From Rufibacter sediminis (GTDB taxonomy: Bacteria > Bacteroidota > Bacteroidia > Cytophagales > Hymenobacteraceae): 64,000 nt of DNA. The stretch covers positions 1 through 64,000 of the forward strand of contig NZ_JACOAF010000037.1 in NCBI RefSeq assembly GCF_014269285.1, in the 5' to 3' direction. The position numbers were made by a program, and so were the translations under genes. Shown one piece after another: positions 35,190 to 43,839 of this stretch; positions within the stretch are counted from its first letter, which is position 1, and every line of letters starts with the position of its first letter. The notes under the pieces were generated by a model. The model worked only from the letters and a program-made list of their open reading frames with translations, was not told the origin of the DNA and did no database searches.

Positions 35190-36524
35190 TTAGATGACGG
35201 TTTTATGAGTGATGGTTTCCGTTACAGGAAGGGTTTCCGATTTCTTACCGATAATCAGCCGGTTGCCGGAGTTGTACGTGAAGTAGTTCCAGGCCCAGTT
35301 CAGCATCACCGCCAACCGGTCGCGGAAACTGACGAGTGAGATCAGGTGAATGAACATCCAGATGAGCCAGGCAAAGAAGCCCTGCGACTTAATTTCTTTT
35401 TTGAACAGTTTCAGATCAGCAACGGCCTTGTTTTTCCCGATAGTGGCCATGCTGCCCTGGTCTTTGTAAACGAACGGCTGCAAAGGTTGACCCGCGAAAA
35501 GCCGCACCAAGTTCTTGCCCAGCAACTCCCCTTGCTGCAGGGCGGGCTGAGCCAGCATCGGGTGCCCCTGCGGATTCTCGGGAGTGACCATGGCCGCGAT
35601 GTCGCCAATGGCAAACACGTTTTCATAACCTGCCACCCGGTTGTATTCGTCTACCTGCAGCCGGTTTCCTTTCAGCAGACTTTCGGGCCTGAGTCCCTCC
35701 ACCGGATTGCCGGTGACCCCGGCGGCCCAGATCAGCGTGCGCGTGATCAGGGTTTCGCCGGTGTCTAAGGTCACCGTGTAGCCGTCATACGATTTCACGC
35801 GCCGGTTCAGCCACACCTGCACGCCCATTTCCTCCAGAAACTGCTGCGACTTCACCGAGGCTTCCTTGGACATGCCTTTGAGCAGCTCGCCGCCGCTCTG
35901 GATCAGGTGAATGTCCATGGACTTGAAATCAAGCTCGGGGTAATCTTTGGGGAACACGTGCTGGCGCAGCTCACTCAGGGCTCCCGCCAGTTCCACCCCG
36001 GTAGGTCCGCCGCCCACAATCACGTAGTCCATCAGGCTATTCAACTGCTCGTGATCATCCAGTTGCAGGGAGTTCTCAAAGTTGCACAGGATGGTATTGC
36101 GGAGCTGCACGGCGTCTTCCACACTTTTCATGGCGATGGCGTTCTCCTCCATGAGCTTATCGCCGAAGTAATTGGTAGTAGCGCCCGTGGCGATGACCAG
36201 ATAATCGTAACGGATCAGCCCGATGCTGGTTTCCACAAACTGCTGCGCTGTGTCTACCCGCTGCACCTCGGCCAACCTAAAAAAGAAGTTCTTCTGGTCA
36301 TCAAAGATTTTCCGGAACGGATGAATGATGGATTCGGCTTCAATGGCGGCCGTGGCCACCTGGTACATGAGCGGCTGAAAGGTGTGGTAGTTCTGCTTAT
36401 CAATGAGAATGACTTGCACCTCGGCGTTTCTGAGTGATTTCACCAGTTCCAGCCCCGCGAAACCGCCGCCAATGATGACTACCTTGGGTTTTCCGGTGCT
36501 TGCTATTCTTGCGTAATCTGCCAT
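35190..36524 (-). CDS. ndh: Type II NADH dehydrogenase-like NAD(P)/FAD oxidoreductase
   Basis: This 444-residue flavoprotein has an N-terminal FAD-binding motif VIIGGGFAGLELVKSL and a second dinucleotide motif VIVGGGPTGVELAGAL near residue 165. It also has ATGATTNYFG and NVFAIGDIAAMV, standard for NDH-2. The C-terminus has membrane-associated hydrophobic helices (FFAWLIWMFIHLISLVSF). It passes electrons from NADH to quinone at the inner membrane without pumping protons. It is monocistronic, with long spacers. Confidence 0.93.
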   Translation of the reverse strand: MADYARIASTGKPKVVIIGGGFAGLELVKSLRNAEVQVILIDKQNYHTFQPLMYQVATAAIEAESIIHPFRKIFDDQKNFFFRLAEVQRVDTAQQFVETSIGLIRYDYLVIATGATTNYFGDKLMEENAIAMKSVEDAVQLRNTILCNFENSLQLDDHEQLNSLMDYVIVGGGPTGVELAGALSELRQHVFPKDYPELDFKSMDIHLIQSGGELLKGMSKEASVKSQQFLEEMGVQVWLNRRVKSYDGYTVTLDTGETLITRTLIWAAGVTGNPVEGLRPESLLKGNRLQVDEYNRVAGYENVFAIGDIAAMVTPENPQGHPMLAQPALQQGELLGKNLVRLFAGQPLQPFVYKDQGSMATIGKNKAVADLKLFKKEIKSQGFFAWLIWMFIHLISLVSFRDRLAVMLNWAWNYFTYNSGNRLIIGKKSETLPVTETITHKTVI

Positions 36525-36833
36525 GATCCTCTATCAAACGTGTCAATTCCAAAGATGCCACCCGTGAGCTCTTCCTCACGCCTGGATTCCCTGCCTGGGT
36601 TGCCTAAAGTCTACGTACCGAAACCATTGCTGTTCTACCTTCCGGCAAGAAGGCCCAAGTTGCAAATAATTCTGCATGTCTCCCCCACAAGAAAAAGCCT
36701 TTGCCAATGCCCTGTTTCAAAGGCAACGGCAAAGGCTTCCAAAATCAATCAATTTCTTTAAAACCAGGCAAAAAACGCCGGAAGGAAAGTAGTTTCAATG
36801 CAAGACAGTTACGTAGGTGTACCGAAAACCAGC

Positions 36834-37112
36834 TTAGGCTCCTCTCCTTTTGGCTTCGGTCTGGAATACTTTCAGTTCGTCCTGCGCGGCTTTGAGCCTA
36901 CTTTTAGCGGCTTTCTCTCTTTCTTCAGCAGCTTCGGTCTCTTGCTCCGCCTGCTTTACTTCCGCTTTCAAGGATTCTACCCGCCGCTGCTGCTCGGCCA
37001 CCAACGGATCACTGGAGTACCCGCCCCCGGTAAGTACGGAGCAGCTGACCATCAGCGTTAAAACGAAAAGCAGAACGGGTGTGGTTAACTTAGTATAGGA
37101 AAAGAGTTTCAT
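36834..37112 (-). CDS. Small coiled-coil lipoprotein
   Basis: The start MKLFSYTKLTTPVLLF at 37112 (an alternative Met lies 9 nt upstream) leads into a lipoprotein signal with lipobox LMVSC. The mature part is about 68 residues and almost entirely a charged coiled coil (VESLKAEVKQAEQETEAAEE, SRLKAAQDELKVFQTEAKRR). It recalls small murein-lipoprotein-like tethers, but no family is recognised. It is probably anchored in the outer or inner membrane facing the periplasm. Confidence 0.75.
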   Translation of the reverse strand: MKLFSYTKLTTPVLLFVLTLMVSCSVLTGGGYSSDPLVAEQQRRVESLKAEVKQAEQETEAAEEREKAAKSRLKAAQDELKVFQTEAKRRGA

Positions 37113-37319
37113 ATGCGTCATGGATTGGTTTCATTTTATTACGGGCCCAATAAGAACTTGTTTTACAATATGTTAGACAGACTAAGCTTTCTTAGCCACT
37201 CAAAGGCTTACCTACGGCAGCAACGCGCGCCCTGAAGTAGTAGCAGTTTGCTTCACAGCAAACCTTATCACCTGGCCTGAATCAAAGCTGAAAAGTGCGC
37301 TGGGAACGGATAAAAAATG

Positions 37320-37369
37320 ACTCCCTGTTTAGGGGCTGATTTCTGGAAAACAGCCTCTAAACAGGGAGT
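37320..37369. repeat. Extended family A hairpin
   Basis: ACTCCCTGTTTAGGGGCTG pairs with CAGCCTCTAAACAGGGAGT (one G-T wobble) around ATTTCTGGAAAA. It lies 24 nt past the 3' end of the next leftward gene, so it may terminate it. Confidence 0.88.
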
Positions 37370-37393
37370 GACATCGCTTTACCTCTGGGGTGC

Positions 37394-37804
37394 TTACAAG
37401 GCCGGATGCGTATCTGCTCTCCTGCGCAAAGTTCTCACGCGGGCGGGGTCCATCTCCTCAGGTCTGGAGAGGGTGCCCACCACCAGTCCCACCAATCCCA
37501 TGGCCAGGAAGGTATTTCGGGCTTTCATGTTCTGGGAGAAGCCAAAAATCCAGGGAGCAGCCAATGAAAAGACACTGGTCGCGAAATCAATGGCCAGGTG
37601 CGCCTTGTACGGCATTACCTGAACAGCGCCCCACTCGGCTTTGGTAACCAGCGCTGAAACCAGCGTACCGCCGGCAATGGCCCGGCAGAGGGTGGTCGCA
37701 GTCTCTTCTTCGGTGAAACCAACTGTTTCAGGGGCCGAAGCCACAGCAGGGATATAGGCCACGTCTGCAATGCCGTGCAGAGGCCTGGTGATAGGTTGCC
37801 ACAT
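37394..37804 (-). CDS. Small three-helix membrane protein, SPW-repeat-like
   Basis: This 136-residue protein starts MWQPITRPLHGIADVAY. It has three hydrophobic segments: AIAGGTLVSALVTKAEWGAV, HLAIDFATSVFSLAAPWIFG and TFLAMGLVGLVVGTLS, then a charged tail (PARVRTLRRRAD). The order of polar and hydrophobic parts recalls the SPW-repeat membrane proteins, but this is only a resemblance. Its function is unknown. Confidence 0.65.
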   Translation of the reverse strand: MWQPITRPLHGIADVAYIPAVASAPETVGFTEEETATTLCRAIAGGTLVSALVTKAEWGAVQVMPYKAHLAIDFATSVFSLAAPWIFGFSQNMKARNTFLAMGLVGLVVGTLSRPEEMDPARVRTLRRRADTHPAL

Positions 37805-37990
37805 AGTAGATGTCTTTTAAGGGTTGAAACAAGGAAGACCGTTACCGCACAGCCTTCTTTCTGAGAAATTTGTACGGCAGCAAGGATGCTTTGTTTTTAC
37901 CTGATAGATTTCGCTACAAAAGAGGGTTCACCTTCTGCAATGTAGCCTTAACCAAGGCCTCTACTATTCTGTGTTCTTAAAGAGGAAAAG

Positions 37991-38030
37991 CGCTTTAAGC
38001 CTTAATTTTCTAAAATGGCCGAGAAACAGC
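37991..38030. repeat. Family A element, diverged
   Basis: GCTTTAAGCCTTAATTTTC and AAAATGGCCGAGAAACAGC form imperfect arms, ending 14 nt before the 3' end of the next leftward gene. Confidence 0.55.
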
Positions 38031-38043
38031 CCGGATCAGAGTA

Positions 38044-38256
38044 TTACAGCTGATAGCTTCTGACGGCAGGCCTGAGTTCCAGCCGAATCAAGGAGGTAAT
38101 CCGTTCGCTGAGGGTATCGCTGATGAGCTTTAATTCGTCCTGGGTGTATTGATAGAAATCTAAGCTGTCAATGAATTCTACGGCATCAGAGCAAGCCACC
38201 AGATCTGCCTGCGTAATGACGTGGAGTACCGTCTCCATGGGTATCTTGTTCTTCAT
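38044..38256 (-). CDS. Small protein of unknown function
   Basis: This 70-residue protein starts MKNKIPMETVLHVITQADL and is mainly alpha-helical and acidic (CSDAVEFIDSLDFYQYTQDE), with a basic C-terminus (RLELRPAVRSYQL). No family is recognised. Composition and frame use look coding, and a family A element lies just past its stop, as for many genes here. Confidence 0.5.
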   Translation of the reverse strand: MKNKIPMETVLHVITQADLVACSDAVEFIDSLDFYQYTQDELKLISDTLSERITSLIRLELRPAVRSYQL

Positions 38257-38815
38257 ACAGATTGAGCGATTTTCTTACATGGTCAAACCAAATTAAGGGT
38301 TTTTAATTCCAGATCAAAGCAGAAAACTATAATAATCAAGCATTTACAGTATAAACCGAAGGTAAATTTGGGCTTATAGATGCTGCAAACATATTCTTTA
38401 ACAATTATAAAATATAACTTTTTAAACACAACAATAATCAATATCTCCTCTCAGTTTGATTCAGCATAAGATCACATCAATAATCATATAACTTTACCAA
38501 CATAGATTATTTATTAAACAATAGCACTTTCCTGCACTTAAATTTTAGATAAATAGGCGAAAAATAATTCTCTTTAATCATCTAATACTTCAAAGTACCC
38601 TACTGGTTTAGATCTTGCCGTCTTCCCTTTTGCTCCAACATCTCCGCTATAGGCACGTAAGCTAAAGGGCTCAATGCAAAAAATTGGAGCAAAGCGCTCT
38701 GGTTTATAAGAAGTAACGAAGGAGTTGACGGGTTAAGGCACCCGTCAGGACACCCTCCCGAAGCGGAATCTTTCATCAACAAGGAACACCTGGCGGTGTG
38801 TTTAATACGGATACT
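38257..38815. other. AT-rich spacer upstream of the YsnF cluster
   Basis: No gene is seen. The part from 38290 to 38580 is strongly AT-rich. At 38727-38746 GACGGGT and ACCCGTC form a small hairpin, and at 38783-38799 AACACC and GGTGT pair just before the next start codon; either could be a control element of the stress genes. Confidence 0.45.
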
Positions 38816-40090
38816 ATGGAACGGAAAGATCATTCTAGCACTTATCATCTGCGGGAATTAGGCGAGAGCAAGTTTGAAGTAGCCAAAGGCGAACCAGACC
38901 TCAGAGGCTGGAAAGTGATAGATGCCCAAGGCAACATTCTGGGCAAAGTAAAAGAGCTTCTCTGCGACCCTAAGGCCCTAAAAGTACGGTACCTGATTGT
39001 AGACCTGGAGGGAAACGTGCTGGATCTGGAGCCGCGCGACATCATGGTGCCCATCGGCTTAGCCGAGCTGCATGCCTCCGATGACCTGATAACAGTGCCC
39101 AATGTGTCACCGGCGCAACTACAGGCGCTTCCGCGGTATCAGGCCGGCCAACTGAACCAGGACATGGAACGTTTGGTCCAACGCATCTTTGTGGGAGACC
39201 ACGTGCATGGCACGTCCCCGGCCCCCCTTCGTACGGCAGATAACCCAGATTACAGCCACGAGCAGTACAACCAAAATAACCTGTACCGCAATCGGAAAGC
39301 CAAAAACGTGATCGGCCTGTTCAATGATGCCGGTACCGCGCAGCGGGTCACCCAAGAATTGGTGAACAGCGGTTTTTCCAAAGACAACATTGAAGTGGCG
39401 CTGCGCAATACCGCAGACAACCAGGAAGGCTATTCCACGGCTCAATTCGAGGAATTCTTCTACTCGCTTTTCGCCACCCAACAGGAAGCTCACACCCACC
39501 AGGCGAAGATGCAGAAAAGCATGGCCGTGGTAGTCGTTCGCGCTTACTCTCAGGACGAAGCCAATCGGGCCGCCCACCTACTGGACTCGAACCGCACGCC
39601 GGAACTGGACATAGCGGTTGAAAAAACTGATGCATCCTCTTCTTTTTCGGGTTCCAATGCAAGAACCAGTATGCCTGCCATTCCGGTGATAGAAGAGCGG
39701 AGAGCGGGAGATCAGCGCGGAGCGGAAACTGAAAGAACCGACTTCGCCAGTTCTGGAGTGGAAAGGTCGCTGGAGGAGCATGCACGCCCGGGGCAGGAAC
39801 AGATCCAACTGGAACGAGTGCCCATCACCCGCCCCACCAATGAGGCTGATTTCGCCAGCTTTCAGGAAGGCATTATTGAATTGAAAGAGTACGCTGAGGT
39901 TCCTATCATCTCCAAAGAAGCTTACGTGGTGGAAGAAATCACCCTTGGCAAAGAAGTGGAAATCAGGGAAGAAGTTGTGCGGGACACCGTCCGGAAAACT
40001 GAGATCCAGATTGATGACCTGAAAGAGGAAGAAATGCGGAGAAGACACAATGATAGAAATGCCTCTCCCGGCACCTCTACTTCACTATAG
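38816..40090 (+). CDS. PRC-barrel, YflT-like and YsnF (DUF2382) stress protein
   Basis: The ATG at 38816 is preferred to a GTG at 38798. The 424-residue protein has a PRC barrel (about 20-95, GWKVIDAQGNILGKVKELL), a YflT/general-stress-17M-like domain (about 160-270, NVIGLFNDAGTAQRVTQEL) and a YsnF/DUF2382 domain (about 285-405, AIPVIEERRAGDQ then EYAEVPIISKEAYVVEEITL). YsnF proteins are induced by heat, ethanol and other stresses; the biochemical role is unknown. It leads a run of three related genes. Confidence 0.88.
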   Translation: MERKDHSSTYHLRELGESKFEVAKGEPDLRGWKVIDAQGNILGKVKELLCDPKALKVRYLIVDLEGNVLDLEPRDIMVPIGLAELHASDDLITVPNVSPAQLQALPRYQAGQLNQDMERLVQRIFVGDHVHGTSPAPLRTADNPDYSHEQYNQNNLYRNRKAKNVIGLFNDAGTAQRVTQELVNSGFSKDNIEVALRNTADNQEGYSTAQFEEFFYSLFATQQEAHTHQAKMQKSMAVVVVRAYSQDEANRAAHLLDSNRTPELDIAVEKTDASSSFSGSNARTSMPAIPVIEERRAGDQRGAETERTDFASSGVERSLEEHARPGQEQIQLERVPITRPTNEADFASFQEGIIELKEYAEVPIISKEAYVVEEITLGKEVEIREEVVRDTVRKTEIQIDDLKEEEMRRRHNDRNASPGTSTSL

Positions 40091-40099
40091 CAACATAAA

Positions 40100-40142
40100 A
40101 CGCGTGGCAGATTCCTGACTTCGGGCGGACTCTGCCACGCGT
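40100..40142 (+). terminator. Hairpin after the first YsnF gene
   Basis: ACGCGTGGCAGA and TCTGCCACGCGT form a perfect 12-bp stem with a 19-nt loop, 9 nt after the stop. No long T-run follows, so termination may be partial. Confidence 0.65.
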
Positions 40143-40462
40143 CCTTACCTCCGCCATTCAGGACCCCTCTCTCCGTATATTTTCTCATTTCTCCTTGTTA
40201 CAAACACGTAACAACCAGTATTCAGCCTCTATATCCTATTCTTAATATATTATAATCTCAACATACCTGCACTATTTCCTATCTATTCCACATCAAAGTA
40301 TAAAAATATTGATTTACAATCGTTTATAACATACAATTACATCTACAAAACCATTAATCAAGCAGTCAATTTTTATCCCAAATCCACAAAATACAATTTT
40401 TTAACACATTTTCAGAAACCTCGCAGGCACTCCCCCGTTTACTTATCCAAAGAGAAACGCAA
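40143..40462. other. AT-rich spacer inside the YsnF cluster
   Basis: Nothing coding is seen. The sequence at 40190-40410 is very AT-rich, as upstream of the first gene of the cluster, and probably holds the promoter of the second gene. Confidence 0.45.
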
Positions 40463-40936
40463 ATGGATCAGACAAGAGATTTTGGAAACGAATCATACCA
40501 AAGACCGAACTCCTCGCCACAGGATCGAGCCAACCAAGAGACGCAGCAATCCATCACCATTCCCGTGATTGAGGAACGGGTACAGGTAGGCAAACAAGTG
40601 GTGGAGAAAGGAGCCGTACGTCTGGTGAAGATGGTAACAGAGCAGGAAGTTCCGGTAAACATCCCCCTGACCCAGGAAGAACACGACATCCAGCGGGTTC
40701 CCGTCAATGAATACGTGGATTCCCCGCCGCCGCCCATCCGCTATGAAGGCGACACCATGATCATTCCCATTGTTCAGGAGGTTATGGTTGTTCAGAAACG
40801 GCTCATGGTGGTGGAAGAACTGCACATCACCAAGAACAGAGTTCAAACCAATGATGTGCAGCAAGTAAGCCTGCGCAAAGAAGAGATACGGGTAGAACGT
40901 ATTTCCGCTGACCATGCAGACGGCAGCGCCTCTTAA
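40463..40936 (+). CDS. Short YsnF (DUF2382)-domain protein
   Basis: This 157-residue protein has a disordered N-terminal 30 residues rich in Gln, Asn and Ser. The DUF2382 core follows: SITIPVIEERVQVGKQVVEK, VNIPLTQEEHDIQRVPVNEY, then a proline-rich link (VDSPPPPIRYEGDT) and IIPIVQEVMVVQKRLMVVEE. Unlike its neighbours it has no YflT part. It lies 373 nt after the first and 71 nt before the third member of the cluster. Confidence 0.85.
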   Translation: MDQTRDFGNESYQRPNSSPQDRANQETQQSITIPVIEERVQVGKQVVEKGAVRLVKMVTEQEVPVNIPLTQEEHDIQRVPVNEYVDSPPPPIRYEGDTMIIPIVQEVMVVQKRLMVVEELHITKNRVQTNDVQQVSLRKEEIRVERISADHADGSAS

Positions 40937-41007
40937 ACCAGCATTACCCTTTTACCTATTTATATACATTCACCATTCATTTTTATAACACTAAACGAAA
41001 TACAACT

Positions 41008-42027
41008 ATGGCACAAACAGTAATTGGAATTTTCGATAGCTCATCAGATGCGCAGAGAGCCGTACAGGAATTGAAGAGTTTAGGCATCAACGATGACCGC
41101 ATTGATGTTTCCAGCGCTAGTTCCTCTTCTTCTAGCTCCAGCACTTCATACGGAAGCGGCACCACCACTTCTGATTCTACATACGGCAGCACCACCAGCA
41201 GCACCAGAGACCATGACCACAACGATGGCATTGGCGGCTTCTTCCGGTCTCTGTTCAGCGACGATGATGACAGCGCCACCACCTATTCTAATGTCGCCCG
41301 TCACTCAGACTGCATTGTAACGGTACACGCCCAAACTGATGAGGAAGCCCGTAGAGCGGCGATTATCCTGGACCAGTACGGATCAGTTGACGTAGACCAA
41401 CGCGCCACCGAATACGGTTACCGCAGCGGCACCACCGGCAGCTATGCCGCGGGGGCAGACACCACCTACACCGGCACTACCACCAACACGTCATTGGCGG
41501 ACAATTCACTGACGGATAATTCCCTGACCGACAGAACTACTGACATTAGGGACACCACTGACTCCACCAGCATTCCGATTATTGAGGAAAATCTGCAGGT
41601 GGGCAAACGGGAGATTGAAACCGGCGGCGCCCGCCTGCGCAGCAGAATTGTGGAACGCCCCGTGGAAGAACACTTACGTCTCCGTTCTGAGCACGTAAGA
41701 GTGGAACGTCGTGCAGTGGACCGTCCGGCCTCCGATGCAGATTTCAACAGCTTCAGAGAAGGTGACATTGAACTCACCGAGCATGCCGAGGTACCGGTGG
41801 TAAACAAAGAAGCCCGCGTGGTGGAAGAAGTTTCCCTAGGCAAAGAAGTAGAGGAACGCGACGAGGTGATCAGAGACACCGTACGCTCAACCGAGGTAGA
41901 CGTGGACAACCTGAACACTGGCACCAATCGCACCTCGCTTGACACCGACTCTGACCTGGATCGTGACCGTGACCGCACGGGCCGCACGGGCTTAGACCTG
42001 GACAATGATCGTTCTACCGCTATCTAA
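41008..42027 (+). CDS. YflT-like and YsnF (DUF2382) stress protein with low-complexity linkers
   Basis: This 339-residue protein begins with a YflT-like domain (TVIGIFDSSSDAQRAVQELK), interrupted by a serine-rich run (SSASSSSSSSSTSYGSGTTT) and acidic loops (LFSDDDDSATT). A Thr/Ser/Gly linker holds a doubled NSLTD (about 41508-41534). The DUF2382 domain follows (SIPIIEENLQVGKREIETGG, HAEVPVVNKEARVVEEVSL), then a DR-rich tail (DSDLDRDRDRTGRTG). The linkers look intrinsically disordered, suggesting a desiccation- or crowding-type stress role. That is inference. Confidence 0.87.
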   Translation: MAQTVIGIFDSSSDAQRAVQELKSLGINDDRIDVSSASSSSSSSSTSYGSGTTTSDSTYGSTTSSTRDHDHNDGIGGFFRSLFSDDDDSATTYSNVARHSDCIVTVHAQTDEEARRAAIILDQYGSVDVDQRATEYGYRSGTTGSYAAGADTTYTGTTTNTSLADNSLTDNSLTDRTTDIRDTTDSTSIPIIEENLQVGKREIETGGARLRSRIVERPVEEHLRLRSEHVRVERRAVDRPASDADFNSFREGDIELTEHAEVPVVNKEARVVEEVSLGKEVEERDEVIRDTVRSTEVDVDNLNTGTNRTSLDTDSDLDRDRDRTGRTGLDLDNDRSTAI

Positions 42028-42050
42028 TTAGCGCACTTTAATTTGTCTTT

Positions 42051-42088
42051 AAAGAAGGCGGCTACTCTCAGGAGTAGTCGCCTTCTTT
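42051..42088 (+). terminator. Terminator of the YsnF cluster
   Basis: AAAGAAGGCGGCTACTC and GAGTAGTCGCCTTCTTT pair (one G-T) around a short loop, followed by GTTTCTGTGCTTTT that leads into a family A element. Confidence 0.9.
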
Positions 42089-42090
42089 GT

Positions 42091-42136
42091 TTCTGTGCTT
42101 TTAAGCCGTTTTCCTAAAAACAGGCCAAAAACAGAA
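42091..42136. repeat. Extended family A hairpin
   Basis: TTCTGT at the left end and ACAGAA at the right end extend a core of GCTTTTAAGCCGTTTTC and AAAAACAGGCCAAAA. It starts 2 nt after the cluster terminator stem. Confidence 0.75.
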
Positions 42137-42256
42137 CTGAAGCTGGTTTACGGGTGCAAAGTCCCTTACCAAGGATGAGAGAAAAGTGCGGGATCACCGG
42201 GTAACTTCCTATCTTCCGGCTTGAATCTCATTATTCACCACAAGCAACAGCCCCTC

Positions 42257-43183
42257 ATGAAAAAAGTACTGCTACCTATGATCATCTTCCTATTAGGTAT
42301 GGTTCCTTTTGCCCACGCCCAGAAATACAAAACCCTGGTCTACTACCAGGATGACACCCTTCAGCTGGAACTGGATCTGTTTCTGCCCCAGAAACCCGGG
42401 AAACAGAAATTACCGCTGGTGCTCTTTGAACACGGCGGAGGCTTCTCAGGCGGGGAAAGAAGCAGCGGCCATAGTTTCGGGACGTACCTGGCCAACAACG
42501 GTTATGCCGCGGCCTCGCTTACGTACACGCTGTACATGAAAGGCAAGAACTATGGCTGTAACGGACAGCTTCCCGAGAAAATAAAAGCCTTCCAATATGC
42601 GGCCAATCACTTCTGGCTGGCCACCGCTTTCTTCCTCCAGAACACCGAGAAGTTTAACCTGGACCCTGCAAAAATATTCCTGGCTGGTAGCAGCGCCGGG
42701 GCCGAAGCTGCTTTACACGCCGCTTACTGGAACTACTCCACCATGAACCTGTACCCTAAAACGTTGCTGCCCGCTAACTTCAAGTACAAAGGCGTGATCT
42801 CGGGGGCCGGGGCATTGATGGACTTGAACCTCATTTCCTCTACCAACATGGTGCCCACCCTTCTTTTTCACGGCAACGCCGATCCGGTGGTGCCTTACGG
42901 AACGGCCGCCCACCACTACTGCGCCACCAATTCGTCTAACTGGCTGATGCTGTTTGGCTCCTATTCCATTTACCGGCACCTGGTGGAACTGAACGGCAAC
43001 ACCCGCCTGATCACCTACTGCGGCGGAGGCCATGAATACAGCGGCGAACTCTTTCTTAGAAACCACCAGATCTTGGTCGATTTCCTGAACGATGTACTGG
43101 CCGGAAAAAAGACGCAGGAGCACGTGATCATCGCCACTGGCAAAACCAACGAACGCTCCAAGGCCTATTCTTTCTGTGAGTAG
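42257..43183 (+). CDS. Exported alpha/beta hydrolase (esterase-like)
   Basis: The start MKKVLLPMIIFLLGMVPF at 42257 gives a signal peptide ending AHAQ and a 308-residue protein. The oxyanion motif HGGGFSGGE, nucleophile GSSAGAE and a late His (YCGGGHEYSG) mark an esterase/lipase of the alpha/beta fold, with the acid probably in HGNADPVVPYG. It acts in the periplasm, perhaps on acylated polysaccharide. It is convergent with a GH26 mannanase gene, which makes a glycan role plausible but unproven. Confidence 0.85.
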   Translation: MKKVLLPMIIFLLGMVPFAHAQKYKTLVYYQDDTLQLELDLFLPQKPGKQKLPLVLFEHGGGFSGGERSSGHSFGTYLANNGYAAASLTYTLYMKGKNYGCNGQLPEKIKAFQYAANHFWLATAFFLQNTEKFNLDPAKIFLAGSSAGAEAALHAAYWNYSTMNLYPKTLLPANFKYKGVISGAGALMDLNLISSTNMVPTLLFHGNADPVVPYGTAAHHYCATNSSNWLMLFGSYSIYRHLVELNGNTRLITYCGGGHEYSGELFLRNHQILVDFLNDVLAGKKTQEHVIIATGKTNERSKAYSFCE

Positions 43184-43305
43184 CGAACGCGGTGCGGATC
43201 ATTTCTGAAGGATGATACCTGTTCAGGAAAACACCAGCTCAGACATCTCATCTGCGGGTAGTTGGCGAAAACGGTTACTATTCACCTATTTCATACTTTA
43301 TCTTG

Positions 43306-43329
43306 CTTGTTGATGATAACACCAACAAG
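43306..43329. repeat. Family B hairpin
   Basis: CTTGTTGATG-ATAA-CACCAACAAG pairs with one mismatch (A against C). Confidence 0.7.
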
Positions 43330-43437
43330 GGCTAGGGCTTTACTATGATATGATTCAAGGTCTTTGATAATCGACGTATGGCATTCGATAACTGATGACA
43401 GCCATTATTGATGATTTAGCTTCTAATAAATTTCCAA

Positions 43438-43590
43438 TGCTGGTGTTTTACCTGCAACTGTTGGTGTTTTTGATTTCCCCTAACTGCCATTTGGTGTTTT
43501 ACTCGCCATTGTTGGTGTTATCACCAACAATCCAAACGCCGGCGCTTTTCTCCACATCGACGCCTTACAATGCCGGCGCAAACACGCAGC
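43438..43590. repeat. Family B repeat cluster
   Basis: Three partial copies (GCTGGTGTTTT, CTGTTGGTGTTTTT and TTTGGTGTTTT) precede an intact hairpin ATTGTTGGTG-TTAT-CACCAACAAT at 43508-43531. GCCGGCGC occurs on both sides of the following segment, and AACACGCAGCAAAGG closes it, as at the copy near 12944. Confidence 0.75.
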
Positions 43591-43668
43591 AAAGGCGAAA
43601 GTAGTACAGGTTGGTATTATCAAACACGTGCAAAATAATGTCATTTACAATTCGGCAGGTTTGCTTCA

Positions 43669-43706
43669 TGTTTTAAGGCTTCTTTCAGGAAAATGCACCT
43701 AAAACG
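43669..43706. repeat. Family A stem-loop element
   Basis: TGTTTTAAGGCTTCTTTC and GAAAATGCACCTAAAACG form the arms. Confidence 0.7.
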
Positions 43707-43801
43707 GGCGAGCCGATGAATCGACAATCTTTGCTCAACTCTATTATTAGCAGAAACATCAGAAGGTTATATACAAAAAAGCGCTTTGGAATCAGGTAAT
43801 C

Positions 43802-43839
43802 TATTTTAGGCCTTTTTTCCGGAAAACGGGGTTAAAACA
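43802..43839. repeat. Family A element overlapping a stop codon
   Basis: TATTTTAGGCCTTTTTTC and GGAAAACGGGGTTAAAACA form the arms. The stop codon of the leftward mannanase gene (43832-43834) is inside the right arm. Confidence 0.8.

Larger units (their letters stand above)
43184..43668. other. Spacer rich in family B repeats
   Basis: No gene is seen. The part from 43300 to 43590 is built largely of TTGGTGTT-type words, including two hairpin copies. Confidence 0.55.

Noticed and set aside
41466-42005. Leftward Ser/Arg-rich frame of 179 codons
   Set aside because: It is antisense to the YsnF protein; its low complexity mirrors the disordered linkers and tail.
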